Shown here: piece after piece, positions 43,787 through 53,783 of the stretch | Numbering within the stretch: position 1 is the first letter of the stretch | Layout of the letters: each line of letters opens with the position of its first letter | DNA from: Mycobacterium noviomagense | GTDB taxonomy: Bacteria > Actinomycetota > Actinomycetes > Mycobacteriales > Mycobacteriaceae | NCBI RefSeq assembly: GCF_010731635.1 | Contig: NZ_AP022583.1 | Coordinates: forward strand, 310,001-374,000 | Length of the DNA stretch: 64,000 nt | Direction: 5' to 3' | Translations under genes and position numbers: made by a program | Notes under the pieces: model-generated | Databases searched by the model: none | Told to the model about the DNA's origin: nothing | What the model saw: the letters and a program-made list of their open reading frames with translations, nothing else

Positions 43787-45442
43787 ATGTCTGAGACGAC
43801 AACGCAGTTCACGGTTCCCGCCGTCGCCGACGCCGTCACTGCTGCGTTCCCGGATCGGGAACTAGTCATCCAGGGCAAACGGCGATACACGTATGCGCAA
43901 GTCGTCGAGCGGTCCAATGTGCTGGCGTCGTATCTGCACTCCCGTGGGCTGGGGTGTCACACCGAGCGGTCATCACTAGCCGGGCACGAGGTAGGACAGG
44001 ACCTGATCGGCCTTTACGCCTACAACGGAACCGAATTCGTCGAGGCGTTGCTCGGCGCCTTCCGGGCGCGGGTGGCGCCGTTCAACGTCAACTTCCGGTA
44101 CGTCAAAAGCGAACTGCAATATCTGCTTGCTGACGCCGGCGCCAGCGCAGTGATCTACCACGCCGCCTTCGCGCCACGCGTGGCCGAAGTCTTGCCGGAG
44201 CTGCCTCACTTGCGCGTCCTCATCCAGATCGCCGACGACTCGGGCAACGACCTCATCTATGGCGCGGTGGACTACGACACGATCATGAAATCAAGTTCAT
44301 CAGCACCGCCGCCGGTTCAGCCGTCGCCGGATGACCTGTACGTGCTCTACACCGGTGGAACAACCGGAATGCCCAAAGGCGTGCTCTGGCGCCAGCATGA
44401 CATCTTCATGACCTCGTTCGGCGGACGAGACCTGGTCAGCGGCCAACCGGTGAGCACCTACGAAGAACTCGTTGCGCGAGCATCCGCCGGGCCGGGCACC
44501 AAGCTGATGATTCTGCCGCCGCTGATCCACGGCGCCGCCCAATGGAGTGTCATGACCGCGATGACGACCGGGCAGTCGGTCGTCTTTCCAACGGTTGTCG
44601 ACCACCTGGACGCCGAAGAAGTTGTCCACACCATCGAGCGGGAAAAGGTGGCGGCGGTAACCGTGGTCGGCGACGCCATGGCGCGGCCGTTGCTTGCCGC
44701 TATAGAGCGCGGAAATGCCGACATGTCGTCATTGGCGGTGGTAGCCAATGGCGGCGCGTTGTTGACTCCGTATGTCAAAGAGCGACTGATCCAGGCGCGA
44801 CCCGGTCTCATGGTGGTCGACGGCGTTGGCTCATCGGAGTCTGGTGCGCAAATGAGTCACCTGTCGATGACCGGGACGGTATCGACCGGCAGGTTCAACC
44901 CTGGACCCGATACCTGCGTGATCGCCGACGACCTCAGCCGCGTGCTCGAACCAGGCCACGACGGCATCGGCTGGCTGGCGCAGCGCGGCTATGTGCCGCT
45001 TGGCTACAAGGGCGATGCCACCAAGACCGCCGCGACCTTCCCCGTCATCGACGGTGTGCGCTATGCGATACCCGGCGACCGGGCCCGCTATTTCGCCGAC
45101 GGCACGATCGAGTTGCTTGGCCGCGACTCGGTGTGCATCAACTCTGGTGGCGAAAAGATTTTCGTCGAAGAAGTCGAGACCGCGATCGCGTCTCATCCCG
45201 CTGTGGCCGACGTGGTGGTGGCCGGGCGGCCCAGCGAGCGCTGGGGCCAGGAGGTGGTCGCCATCGTGGCAATGGCCGCTGGCGCGCAGGCCAGCGAGCA
45301 GGAATTGATCGAGCACGCGGCAAAGTCGCTGGCGCGCTACAAACTTCCCAAAGCGGTGGTTTTCCGGCCGGCCGTCGAGCGCAGCCCGTCCGGTAAGGCC
45401 GACTACCGGTGGGCCCGCGAGCAGGCAATCAGCGACGGCTAG
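43787..45442 (+). CDS. Acyl-CoA synthetase (AMP-forming), FadD-like
   Basis: 551-aa AMP-dependent ligase. The P-loop is YTGGTTGMPKGVLWRQ, the adenylate motif GVGSSESGAQM, the hinge GRDSVCINSGGEKIFVEEVE, and the C-terminal catalytic Lys is in SPSGKADYRW. The protein at 53780-55405 is a close paralogue (same MPKGVLWRQ/RPKGVLWRQ region and C-terminal region). The group includes mycobacterial steroid side-chain FadD enzymes, but function is inferred. The start is about 70 bp beyond the isochorismatase-like stop; coordinates may be off by one base. Confidence 0.9.
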   Translation: MSETTTQFTVPAVADAVTAAFPDRELVIQGKRRYTYAQVVERSNVLASYLHSRGLGCHTERSSLAGHEVGQDLIGLYAYNGTEFVEALLGAFRARVAPFNVNFRYVKSELQYLLADAGASAVIYHAAFAPRVAEVLPELPHLRVLIQIADDSGNDLIYGAVDYDTIMKSSSSAPPPVQPSPDDLYVLYTGGTTGMPKGVLWRQHDIFMTSFGGRDLVSGQPVSTYEELVARASAGPGTKLMILPPLIHGAAQWSVMTAMTTGQSVVFPTVVDHLDAEEVVHTIEREKVAAVTVVGDAMARPLLAAIERGNADMSSLAVVANGGALLTPYVKERLIQARPGLMVVDGVGSSESGAQMSHLSMTGTVSTGRFNPGPDTCVIADDLSRVLEPGHDGIGWLAQRGYVPLGYKGDATKTAATFPVIDGVRYAIPGDRARYFADGTIELLGRDSVCINSGGEKIFVEEVETAIASHPAVADVVVAGRPSERWGQEVVAIVAMAAGAQASEQELIEHAAKSLARYKLPKAVVFRPAVERSPSGKADYRWAREQAISDG

Positions 45443-46925
45443 CTGCCTTGAGCCTGTGGTGTACGCGCATCCGCGCAACCCGCAGCGCAGCATTTGCTCC
45501 GAGCCGCAACGGCTTTCTGAACGGCGGGGCCGCGGTTCCGGTGATGCTGAACGGCAGGTCGTTGCCGACCACGGTTCGGTAGTGGCTGAACGTGTCGAAG
45601 CCGGCCTTGCCGTGGTAAGCCCCCATCCCGCTGCGGCCCACGCCGCCGAATGGGGCAGCCGACGGGATCATCTGCGCGGCAAAGTCATTACGTGCCACAC
45701 CACCACTGCGGGTATTGCGGACAAAGGCCCGGAAGTCGTCGTCATCGGGTCCGTACCAGTAGGCCACCAGCGGAGCCGGGCGCTGGTTGATGTAGTCGAC
45801 GGCGTCGGCCAGCTGCGAATACCCTTTGACTGCCAAGACGGGACCGAAGATCTCCTCGTCGGCGATCTTCATGCGGTCGTCGATGTCGCGGACGATGGTC
45901 GGCGCGACCTTGCGGCTGGCTCGGTCCGGAAGTGACTCTGCCTCGGGCGCAACCGTTTCGACAGTGGCACCCTTCACGCGCGCGTCCTCGATCAGTCCCA
46001 CCACCCTTTCGAAGTTGGTTTGGTTGACACTGGAGCAGTAGTCGTCATTGGTCACGATGTTCGGGAACATGCCGCGCAGCGTCTGGCGGGCGACGGCGAC
46101 GAACTCCTCCATCTTGTCGTCGGGCACGAAAACGTAGTCGGGACAGACACACACCTGCCCTCCGTTGACCATGCGCGCTCGGGCGATACGGGCCGCAGAC
46201 CGGCCTATGTTTGCGTTGGGGGCGACGACCACCGGGTTCTTCCCACCCAGCTCCAGCGTCACCGGAACGAGATTTTGGGCGGCGGCCTGTTGCACGAGCG
46301 CGCCCACCGAAGGCGACCCGGTGAAGAACAAGTGGTCGAACGGCAGCGACGCGAACGCGGCGGCTATGTCGGGGCCGCCGGTGACGACATCGAGCTCGGT
46401 CGGGTCGAAATAGTTCGGCGCGGTGGACTTCATGAGCTCAGCGGTGTGGGACGTGATCTCCGACATCTTGATCATCACCCGATTACCCGCAGCGAACGCC
46501 GCTGAAGCCGGCAACACCACCAGGTTCAACGGAAAGTTCCATGGCCCGATGATCCCGACAACTCCGAGCGGGCATGGCTGGACCTCGGCCCGCAGGCCAC
46601 ACAACTGTGTCGCGCGTATCAGCTTGGTCGGCCGCATCCATTTGGCCACATGCGATCTCGTGTGTTCGATCACCGAGATCATGCCGACGACTTCGGTGAA
46701 CAACGATGCCGCCCTGGAGCGGGTGCCGTAATCGGCCGCCATCGCATCGACAAACCCATCGGTGTTGTCCAAAACCAGAGCGAGCAATCGGTCGATGCGA
46801 TTGTGCCGGACCGCGACGCTCGGCGGTCCCTCGGCCATGAACGATCGTCGCTGTTGTTCCAGGCTGGCGCGCATCGCTGCGCACTGCTGGACGGAGCCGT
46901 CAAGCCGTTCGTCCACCGAACTCAT
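45429..46925 (-). CDS. Aldehyde dehydrogenase (coniferyl-aldehyde dehydrogenase-like)
   Basis: 498 aa of the NAD(P)-dependent aldehyde dehydrogenase superfamily. PWNFPLNLVVLP binds cofactor, LELGGKNP contains the general base Glu, and the catalytic Cys lies in GGQVCVCPDYVFVP. This class-3-like group acts on aromatic or alkyl aldehydes. The ATG at 46925 is preferred over upstream starts because the promoter repeat lies between it and the P450. It is read divergently from the P450/CaiB/thiolase operon and shares its control region. It would oxidise the aldehyde formed after alcohol dehydrogenase action. Confidence 0.9.
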   Translation of the reverse strand: MSSVDERLDGSVQQCAAMRASLEQQRRSFMAEGPPSVAVRHNRIDRLLALVLDNTDGFVDAMAADYGTRSRAASLFTEVVGMISVIEHTRSHVAKWMRPTKLIRATQLCGLRAEVQPCPLGVVGIIGPWNFPLNLVVLPASAAFAAGNRVMIKMSEITSHTAELMKSTAPNYFDPTELDVVTGGPDIAAAFASLPFDHLFFTGSPSVGALVQQAAAQNLVPVTLELGGKNPVVVAPNANIGRSAARIARARMVNGGQVCVCPDYVFVPDDKMEEFVAVARQTLRGMFPNIVTNDDYCSSVNQTNFERVVGLIEDARVKGATVETVAPEAESLPDRASRKVAPTIVRDIDDRMKIADEEIFGPVLAVKGYSQLADAVDYINQRPAPLVAYWYGPDDDDFRAFVRNTRSGGVARNDFAAQMIPSAAPFGGVGRSGMGAYHGKAGFDTFSHYRTVVGNDLPFSITGTAAPPFRKPLRLGANAALRVARMRVHHRLKAASRR

Positions 46926-46966
46926 GGCTTCACAGCTTACGGCAACTGCGACTGTGTCGATATAGT

Positions 46967-46987
46967 CTACTGTAATCTTTACAGTAG
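46967..46987. promoter_or_regulatory. 21-bp inverted repeat, copy 5 (perfect; reference site)
   Basis: Arms CTACTGTAA and TTACAGTAG are perfect 9-bp complements with spacer TCT. It lies in the 90-bp gap between the divergent aldehyde dehydrogenase and P450 genes, centred 39 bp from the P450 start and 52 bp from the aldehyde dehydrogenase start. A dimeric repressor bound here would block both promoters. Confidence 0.7.
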
Positions 46988-47015
46988 GATCGTGCAGTCG
47001 AGGCCGGGAGAATCC

Positions 47016-48230
47016 GTGGATAGTCAACTTCAGGACGTCGCTGTTACCGCCGCCTTGCCGGACGACTACGTTCGCGACCCGTACCCGTACTTCACTCAGA
47101 AGCGCGGCGATGCCGGCGTGTTCCGCGGCACAGTGATGGACTACTCCAGGACCCCCGAGTCGTTACGGCCGAAGAGGTCCTTCGCCGCGATGTCGTTCGA
47201 CGCTGTGAACAAGGCATTCCGCAACGGGCAGGTGTTCAGCTCGAAAATGTACGACACCACTATCGGGCTGTTCATGGGCCCGACCATTCTCGCCATGGAA
47301 GGCAAACAGCACCGGGAGCACCGCAACCTGGTGTCCGCGGCGTTCAAGTCCAAGGCGCTGGCCCGCTGGGAACCGACCATCGTGCGGCCAATCTGCAATG
47401 CGTTGATCGACGAATTCATCGACGACGGCCGAGCCGATCTTGTCCGACAGTTCACGTTCGAGTTTCCCACCCGCGCGATCGCCACCCTGCTGGGCTTGCC
47501 CGAAAAAGACCTGCCAATGTTCCACCGTCGCGCAGTGGAGTTGATCAGCTACACGGTGAAGTACGAACGCGCCTTCGAAGCGTCGGCGGCTCTCAAAGAC
47601 TACTTTCTTGACCAGATCGAACAACGCAGATCCCAACCGACCGAAGACATCATCGGTGATCTGGTGACGGCCGAGATCGACGGCGAAAAGCTCAGCGACG
47701 AAGCGATTTATTCCTTCCTGCGACTGCTGCTGCCGGCGGGGCTGGAGACCACCTATCGCTCCTCGGGCAATCTGCTGTTCCTGTTGCTCACCCACCCGAA
47801 GCAATTCCAAGCGGTGCAGGCGAACCCCGAGCTGATCCCACAGGCCATCGAAGAAGGGCTTCGCTTCGAGACACCACTGACCACCGTGCAGCGGTTCACC
47901 ACCGAAGACACCGAGCTCGAAGGCGTCGAGATACCGGCGCGCTCGGTGGTCGACGTGTGCATCGGCTCGGCCAACCGCGACGAACACCGGTGGCAGAACT
48001 CAGAGGAGTTCGACATCTTCCGGCCGCATATGCCCCACATTTCCTTTGCCGCTGGCGAACACACGTGCCTCGGTTTGCATCTGGCGCGCATGGAAACCCG
48101 GGTTGCCGTCGAATGCCTGCTGACTCGCCTGGCCAATATCACGCTCGTCACCGACGACGACCCGCACATCCACGGCCAGCCGTTCCGCTCCCCGACGGCG
48201 CTACCGGTGACGTTCGACGTCGCCAAGTAG
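47016..48230 (+). CDS. Cytochrome P450
   Basis: 404 aa from a GTG at 47016, preceded by GGGAG. The I-helix has [13 protein letters not shown] and the heme segment [17 protein letters not shown]. It is highly similar to the P450 at 33614-34834 across its length. It is the first gene of an operon continuing with a CaiB transferase and a thiolase-like gene, under the perfect 21-bp repeat. The CaiB gene starts 10 bp after its stop. No ferredoxin gene is adjacent; the one at 3776 is far away. Confidence 0.92.
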   Translation: MDSQLQDVAVTAALPDDYVRDPYPYFTQKRGDAGVFRGTVMDYSRTPESLRPKRSFAAMSFDAVNKAFRNGQVFSSKMYDTTIGLFMGPTILAMEGKQHREHRNLVSAAFKSKALARWEPTIVRPICNALIDEFIDDGRADLVRQFTFEFPTRAIATLLGLPEKDLPMFHRRAVELISYTVKYERAFEASAALKDYFLDQIEQRRSQPTEDIIGDLVTAEIDGEKLSDEAIYSFLRLLLPAGLETTYRSSGNLLFLLLTHPKQFQAVQANPELIPQAIEEGLRFETPLTTVQRFTTEDTELEGVEIPARSVVDVCIGSANRDEHRWQNSEEFDIFRPHMPHISFAAGEHTCLGLHLARMETRVAVECLLTRLANITLVTDDDPHIHGQPFRSPTALPVTFDVAK

Positions 48231-48240
48231 GGTCTCGAAA

Positions 48241-49467
48241 ATGGTCCAGGTAATGGCGGGCTTTCGAGTCCTCGAAGTTGCGCAGTTCACGTTCGTCCCG
48301 GCGGCTGGTGCCATCCTCGCCGACTGGGGCGCAGACGTCATCAAGGTCGAACACCCGGTGCGCGGCGATACCCAGCGCGGTTTCCTCAACATGGGTGGCG
48401 TCGAGATCAACCCCGACAGGCATCCGCTGATGGAGCATCCAAACCGGGGCAAGCGCAGCGTTGGGATCGACGTCTCCACTCCGGGAGGCCAGGAAGTGCT
48501 CTATGAGCTCGCCAAGACCTCGGACGTGTTTCTGACCAACTACCTACCCGCACAGCGGCAGAAGAATAGATTCGACCTCAAGCACATCCGCGCCGTGAAC
48601 CCTAATATCGTCTATGCCCGCGGCAGCGCCTACGGCGACAAGGGGGTTGAACGCGACGTCGGTGGCTACGACGGCACAGCATTCTGGACGCGCAGCGGCA
48701 TCGGTTATGCGCTGACGCCAGAGGAGCTGGGCGGTGCGTTGCCCCAAGGCATCCCAGCCTTCGGCGACTCCATCGGGGGCATGTTCATCGCCGGGGGCAT
48801 CTCGGCCGCACTGCTGCACCGCGAAAGGACTGGCGAAGCCCTCGAGCTTGACGTGTCGTTGCTGAGCACCGCGTGGTGGGCGGCAGGCGCGAGCGTGACG
48901 CAGGGAATGGAAACCGGCGAGGTCATGCGGGTCGCCATGCCGGGATCGGCGAGTCCGTCGGTGAATCCGTTCATGGGCAACTACCAAACCTCCGACGGCG
49001 GCACGATCAACTTGTGCATCATCAGCCCCACCGGCCTGATCCGCGACACCTTCGAGCATCTCGGCATCCCCGAGGCGGCTGACGATCTCCGCTTCGCCGA
49101 TGTACTACCACTGATACAAAACGCCGATGCGGCCGTCGAGCTGATTGCAAAGGCCTTTGCCAGCAAGCCATTCGAGTATTGGCGTCAACATCTGAAAACC
49201 ATGAAAGGACAGTGGGCGCCGTTCCAGAGCCTTATTGACCTGGCCGAGGACGAGCAGGCCATTGCCAATGACATGATCACCGAAGTCGAGCTGGCCAGCG
49301 ACGGCGCACCGTTCAACATCGTGCGGGGGCCGGTGCAGTTCAACCACGAGCCGCTGGTGACGAACCGGGCCCCGCAGGCATCCGAACACACAGAAATCGT
49401 CCTTACCGAACTCGGCATGGACTGGGACCGCATCGCCGAACTGAAGGAATCGGGAGCCATCGCGTGA
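48241..49467 (+). CDS. CaiB/BaiF (class III) CoA-transferase
   Basis: 408-aa single-domain class III CoA-transferase. The N-terminus [15 protein letters not shown] and the likely catalytic Asp in FGDSIGG are kept. It is a paralogue of the 28571-29791 protein, and like it is linked to a P450 gene of the AGLETT type. It lies in the operon between the P450 and the thiolase-like gene, which suggests activation of the oxidised acid before cleavage. The C-terminus ends in the typical [13 protein letters not shown] region. Confidence 0.9.
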   Translation: MVQVMAGFRVLEVAQFTFVPAAGAILADWGADVIKVEHPVRGDTQRGFLNMGGVEINPDRHPLMEHPNRGKRSVGIDVSTPGGQEVLYELAKTSDVFLTNYLPAQRQKNRFDLKHIRAVNPNIVYARGSAYGDKGVERDVGGYDGTAFWTRSGIGYALTPEELGGALPQGIPAFGDSIGGMFIAGGISAALLHRERTGEALELDVSLLSTAWWAAGASVTQGMETGEVMRVAMPGSASPSVNPFMGNYQTSDGGTINLCIISPTGLIRDTFEHLGIPEAADDLRFADVLPLIQNADAAVELIAKAFASKPFEYWRQHLKTMKGQWAPFQSLIDLAEDEQAIANDMITEVELASDGAPFNIVRGPVQFNHEPLVTNRAPQASEHTEIVLTELGMDWDRIAELKESGAIA

Positions 49468-49495
49468 ACCGCGGATTCGATGAGGAGTACCGCTC

Positions 49496-50641
49496 GTGAA
49501 TGACGTTGCGATCATCGGGGTGGGTCTGCATCCGTTCGGCCGGTTCGAGGGCAAGTCTGCGATGGAAATGGCCGCAGACGCGATTCAGCTCGCGCTCATC
49601 GATGCCGCACTGGAGTGGAAAGACATCCAGTTCGCCGTGGGCGGCAGCTGGACGGTGGCCAACCCTGATGCGATCGTCGGGATGGTGGGGTTGACCGGTA
49701 TTCCGTTCACCGATGTGTTCAACGCGTGCGCCACCGCGGCCAGCGCCACAAAGCTGTGTGCGGACACGATTCGGTTGGGTGAGTGCGATATTGGGATCGC
49801 TGTCGGCATGGATAAGCATCCTCGCGGCGCGTTTACCGAAGATCCTGCTCTCGTGGGGATGCCGAGTTGGTATGCCGAGAACGGCCAATACCTCACCACC
49901 AAGTTCTTCGGCATGAAGGCCAATCGCTACCTTCACGACCACGGTGTCTCCGTCGAAACCTTGGCCAAAGTAGCCGCGAAGAACTACCGAAACGGATCGC
50001 TCAATCCCAACGCGTACCGGCGCAAGCCGCTCACTGAGGAGCAGATCCTCGGCTCGCCGATCCTGAACTACCCGCTGACGCAATATATGTTCTGCGCGCC
50101 CGACGAAGGCGCGGCCGTGGCGATCATGTGCCGCGCCGACATCGCGCACCGGTTCACCTCCAAGCCGGTGTATGTGCGGTCGGTCGAGGTCCGCACTCGC
50201 CGATACGGCGCCTACGAGGTCAACACCACCTACGCTCCGGTGGAAGAAGATGTGCCGCCAACCGTGTACGCGGCCCGCGCCGCATTCGAGAAGGCTGGGG
50301 TGGCGCCCGGCGATGTCGACGTTATTCAGTTGCAGGACACCGACGCCGGCGCAGAGGTCATCCATATGGCCGAATGCGGATTTTGCGCCGATGGTGAGCA
50401 GGAAAAGCTGTTGGCCGACGGTGCCACGGAAATCACCGGGTCGATGCCGATCAACACCGATGGCGGGCTGATCGCCAACGGTGAGCCGATCGGAGCGTCG
50501 GGCCTGCGGCAGGTGCATGAGCTGGTGCGCCAACTGCGCGGCGAAGCGGGCGACCGGCAAGTACCCGGCACGCCGCGGGTTGGGTTCGCGCAGGCTTACG
50601 GCGCACCGGGAACATCCGCGGCGACAATCTTGACCACGTAG
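49496..50641 (+). CDS. Thiolase-superfamily (SCP-x/lipid-transfer type) protein with altered active site
   Basis: 381 aa. The nucleophile Cys78 is kept in FNACATAASA. The usual GHPxG histidine is Glu330 (NGEPIGASG), and the C-terminal catalytic Cys (normally CxG) is Tyr368 in AYGAPGT. Such changes occur in the aldolase/lyase branch of the SCP-x-like thiolases, for example Ltp-type retro-aldolases of sterol side-chain removal, and would not support standard thiolysis. The GTG start has GAGGAG upstream. No DUF35-type partner gene is adjacent, although Ltp-type aldolases need one. Confidence 0.85.
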   Translation: MNDVAIIGVGLHPFGRFEGKSAMEMAADAIQLALIDAALEWKDIQFAVGGSWTVANPDAIVGMVGLTGIPFTDVFNACATAASATKLCADTIRLGECDIGIAVGMDKHPRGAFTEDPALVGMPSWYAENGQYLTTKFFGMKANRYLHDHGVSVETLAKVAAKNYRNGSLNPNAYRRKPLTEEQILGSPILNYPLTQYMFCAPDEGAAVAIMCRADIAHRFTSKPVYVRSVEVRTRRYGAYEVNTTYAPVEEDVPPTVYAARAAFEKAGVAPGDVDVIQLQDTDAGAEVIHMAECGFCADGEQEKLLADGATEITGSMPINTDGGLIANGEPIGASGLRQVHELVRQLRGEAGDRQVPGTPRVGFAQAYGAPGTSAATILTT

Positions 50642-50647
50642 CCCTGC

Positions 50648-50705
50648 CGAGCAGTCGCAAAAGTACCCGACAGGCCGGGTTTTTCGGAGCTTTTGCGTCT
50701 GCTCG
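50648..50705. terminator. Hairpin, dispersed-repeat type, copy 3
   Basis: Outer stem of 16 bp with one mismatch (CGAGCAGTCGCAAAAG against CTTTTGCGTCTGCTCG), with an inner CCCG/CGGG stem followed by TTTTT. It lies between two convergent operons (ends 50641 and 50708) and is a good candidate terminator for both. Confidence 0.65.
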
Positions 50706-50707
50706 CG

Positions 50708-51901
50708 CTACTGAGCTTTCTTCGCGGGCGGTGCGTAGGCGGGCTTTCCCAGCCCGAGCACATGCTGGGCGATCATGTTGCGGAACACTTCGAGTGTGCC
50801 GCCGTAAATGCCGACCAAAGGCGCGAAGCGGTAGCAGTATTCAGCGCTGCCATCATCGGCGGCGCCGTCGGTCCCGTACGGCAAAGCTGACGCGGCACCG
50901 AGGATGTCCATCAGATCCGGCGAGATGTCGCGCATGGTTTGCGCGATGGCGACACGTCCGAAAATACTCGGCGTGGACAGCGCCGCCTCCATCCGCGCCA
51001 CACTGCGCCCCAATCGATACGCCACCGACCTATCGTCGATGAGATGGCGGCCATTCGTATTCTGTTGCGCGACCCGTCCTGCCGCCTTGTCCACCGCCTC
51101 CGCCATGAACCCGGCCTGGTGCATCATGATCGACGTGTCTTGGAGGCCGTCCCGGGCAGGCGCTACCGCTCCATGTTCGACGTTGAGCGGCTCGCGCACC
51201 ACCGTCCACCCGCCATTGACTTCGCCCAGCCGGTACTTGTCAGGGACGCGGACGTCGCTGTAGTAGACGATGTTGGTGCGGTCGCCGTCGATGGTGCGGA
51301 TGCCCTGGATCTCGATGCCAGGCGAGTTCAGCGGCACCAGAAACATGGTCAGGCTCTTGTGTTTCGGCGCCTGCGGGTCGGTGTTGGTGATCAGGAAGAC
51401 GTATTGGCAGTTGTGCGCGCCGGTGGTGAACATCTTGGAGCCGTTGATAATCCAGTCATCGCCGTCGCGCACGGCGCGAGTTTTGCAGGTGGCGACATCG
51501 GAGCCGCCTTCCGGTTCGGTATAGCCTAGGCACATGCGGATGTGGCCGCTGAAGACCCCTGGCAGCACCTCGTCTTGTAGTTCCGGCGAACCGAATTTCA
51601 CCACCGATCGCGCGATCATGGCCGTGGTACCCCACGTCACCCACGGCACATGGAACCGGCGCTTCTCCAGTTCCCAGATACGGCGCCGTAGCCGGCTGAA
51701 CCCGCCTTCGGATTCCGGCTTCCATTCCGCTTCCAGATACCCCGCGGCGCCCATCGCGAGGTGCACGCCTTCGTCGAAGTTGTCGCCGGTTTCCCGGTCG
51801 CGGCGTCTGACTTCTTCGGTCACATGGGTGGCCAGAAACTTTCGTGCTTCATCGAGGAAGGCCTTGTCGTCCTCGGGCAGTTCGACTTTCGAGAAGTCCA
51901 T
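50708..51901 (-). CDS. Acyl-CoA dehydrogenase (large partner type)
   Basis: 397 aa. The FAD/substrate segments are GYTEPEGGSDVATCKTRA and INGSKMFTTGAHNCQY, with GIYGGTLEVFRNMIAQHVLG near the C-terminus, again with Gly where MCAD has the catalytic Glu. It is the last gene of a six-gene leftward operon and follows the 348-aa dehydrogenase by 2 bp, so the pair is likely a heteromeric FadE enzyme. Basic residues end the protein (KKAQ). Confidence 0.9.
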   Translation of the reverse strand: MDFSKVELPEDDKAFLDEARKFLATHVTEEVRRRDRETGDNFDEGVHLAMGAAGYLEAEWKPESEGGFSRLRRRIWELEKRRFHVPWVTWGTTAMIARSVVKFGSPELQDEVLPGVFSGHIRMCLGYTEPEGGSDVATCKTRAVRDGDDWIINGSKMFTTGAHNCQYVFLITNTDPQAPKHKSLTMFLVPLNSPGIEIQGIRTIDGDRTNIVYYSDVRVPDKYRLGEVNGGWTVVREPLNVEHGAVAPARDGLQDTSIMMHQAGFMAEAVDKAAGRVAQQNTNGRHLIDDRSVAYRLGRSVARMEAALSTPSIFGRVAIAQTMRDISPDLMDILGAASALPYGTDGAADDGSAEYCYRFAPLVGIYGGTLEVFRNMIAQHVLGLGKPAYAPPAKKAQ

Positions 51902-51903
51902 TG

Positions 51904-52950
51904 CTAAACCTCTGCTTCCCGCGCTGCGACGATTTGCGCGATCTGCTGTGCGCTCGCACCAGGATCACCGCCCGCCAACGGCCATCCGCGCGCACGCACC
52001 AGGTACGCCGTCGCGGCGGCTTCGGCCGAAACGCCGAGACCGCCTTGGATGTGCACCGCCATCGTCGCTGCCTTCGCGGCTTCCTCGGCCATGAACACGA
52101 ACACCGACGCCGCCAACTCGGGACGCTCGTCGGGTTCGTTGTCGAGGAACCAGGCGGCTCGATGCGCGAGGTTGCGTCCGCTCTGGACGGTGATCGCCAT
52201 GTTGGCCAGCGGATGCGAGATGCCCTGCAGCGTCGAGATCGGCACGCCGAGCGTGTAACGCGCCTTGGCGAACTCCGCGGCGATGGTCATCGTCTCCTCA
52301 ACCAGACCAACTAAGGCCGCCGCGGTGAGCAGCCGCCATTCGTCAAGCGCCCGTTGGTAACTAGCCAACGCCTCTGCGCCGCTGGCCACGACGGTGCGGG
52401 TGTCGGCTGCGGCCGGGTCGACCCACGCCATCGGTAACCGGCCGATGTTGTCGACCTTCGCCGGTCGGCTGGCGAATGTCAGTCGCACGACAGAGTCGCT
52501 GTCGCGGATGATGACATGGTCGGCGATCGACCCGGCTGGAATGAGCCTCGGGCCTACGGCATTTTCGACCTGCGGATCGAGCGCTGACAGTTGTGTTCCG
52601 TTGACAACGTCGGCCTCCACCTCGGCCAACCGCGACAGGAGCCTTGCCGTGCAGACGTGGTCGATCCACGGCACCGGTGCCAGCGAGCGGCCGATCTCCT
52701 CGGCGACCAGGGTCAGGTCGACCAGGGTCGCGCCGTCACCGCCAAAGGATTCCGGTAGCGCCATCGTCGTTGCTCCCATGGCGCACAACCGCTCCCAGAG
52801 GTTCTTGTCGAAGCCCGACGGCTCTGCGGCACGCACTGACTCGATAGAGCAGTGCGTCTTGAAGAAGTCCTTGTATGCAGTCTGCAACGCGACGTGGTCT
52901 TCGGTCAGGCTGTAATCCAGCCTGCGCAGCTCGAATCGGTCCATCGTCAT
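51904..52950 (-). CDS. Acyl-CoA dehydrogenase, partner of the 397-aa protein
   Basis: 348 aa. Segments LGVPISTLQGISHPLANMAI and AVHIQGGLGVSAEAAATAY show the C-terminal FadE domain, while the N-terminal half is more divergent, as in the small subunits of heteromeric pairs. The ATG at 52950 overlaps the upstream amidohydrolase stop by 4 bp; an ATG at 52944 is also possible. It is translationally coupled with the genes on both sides. Confidence 0.88.
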   Translation of the reverse strand: MTMDRFELRRLDYSLTEDHVALQTAYKDFFKTHCSIESVRAAEPSGFDKNLWERLCAMGATTMALPESFGGDGATLVDLTLVAEEIGRSLAPVPWIDHVCTARLLSRLAEVEADVVNGTQLSALDPQVENAVGPRLIPAGSIADHVIIRDSDSVVRLTFASRPAKVDNIGRLPMAWVDPAAADTRTVVASGAEALASYQRALDEWRLLTAAALVGLVEETMTIAAEFAKARYTLGVPISTLQGISHPLANMAITVQSGRNLAHRAAWFLDNEPDERPELAASVFVFMAEEAAKAATMAVHIQGGLGVSAEAAATAYLVRARGWPLAGGDPGASAQQIAQIVAAREAEV

Positions 52951-53783
52951 CGCTCCTGTCGTTCCCCGAAGAAGAATGCCTGCGCGTTGTTGTACAGATA
53001 GTTGTCGAGCACCTCGGGCGGGACGTCGAGCGCGAGCGCTTCGGGCACGACCCGGCGCATGCGCAATACCGGCCAGTCCGACGCGTAGATCACTTTGTCG
53101 GGTCCGCGTGTTCGCATGTAGTGCAGCAGGCTTTCCGGTAGGCGCTTGGGCGACCAGGCCGACGTCATCAGGCGAAGGTTCCGGTACTTGATCAGTAGCC
53201 GGATCGCAACGTCCCACCATGGGTCGGCTCCGTGGATCATGCACAACCGCAGTTCGGGAAAGCGGACGCACACTCGGTCCAGATGCATGGGATGCTGCAC
53301 GTCGCCGGGGATGGGCGGGCCGGGGATACCGGTGTTAATGCACAACGGCAGGTCGAGTTCGGCGCACTTGGCGTAGAGCGGGTAGTAGACGGCGTCGCTG
53401 GGCGGGTACTGCCCGTCGCCCCAGAAGCTCGGCCCGACCACGGCGTAGGCGACCGGGAGACCTTTGACGACCGCGGTCAGTTCTCGCAGCGGCTGTACCG
53501 GTCGCAGCAGGTTGACTCCGCCCATCGCCAGTGCGAACCGTTCCGGTTCGGCCGCAACGAATTTGCGTGCGGTTGTCGACGGATTGGCGAGTGAGTCCAT
53601 CAGGATCGCCTTCTGTACGCCCTGCTCGTCCATTTCGTCGAGCAGTTCGGCCAGCTCGACCGGCTCGAACATCGACTTCGGACCCTTGAAGTAGTCGTCT
53701 CGGACCTTGAGCATCCAGCTCGGCTGCTTTTCGGATTCCCCGAAATGCACGTTGACCAGACAGTCGATCGCCTTGTGCGTCAT
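52947..53783 (-). CDS. Amidohydrolase-2 family hydrolase (small)
   Basis: 278-aa TIM-barrel protein of the amidohydrolase-2 (ACMSD-like) group. The N-terminal metal motif is changed to IDCLVNVHF, in which the Asp-x-His pair of typical members is not clear, so metal binding may differ. The C-terminal YASDWPVL keeps the conserved SDWP. It starts with a 4-bp overlap on the ligase gene. Function within ring-fission or decarboxylation chemistry is only suggested by family. Confidence 0.8.
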   Translation of the reverse strand: MTHKAIDCLVNVHFGESEKQPSWMLKVRDDYFKGPKSMFEPVELAELLDEMDEQGVQKAILMDSLANPSTTARKFVAAEPERFALAMGGVNLLRPVQPLRELTAVVKGLPVAYAVVGPSFWGDGQYPPSDAVYYPLYAKCAELDLPLCINTGIPGPPIPGDVQHPMHLDRVCVRFPELRLCMIHGADPWWDVAIRLLIKYRNLRLMTSAWSPKRLPESLLHYMRTRGPDKVIYASDWPVLRMRRVVPEALALDVPPEVLDNYLYNNAQAFFFGERQER

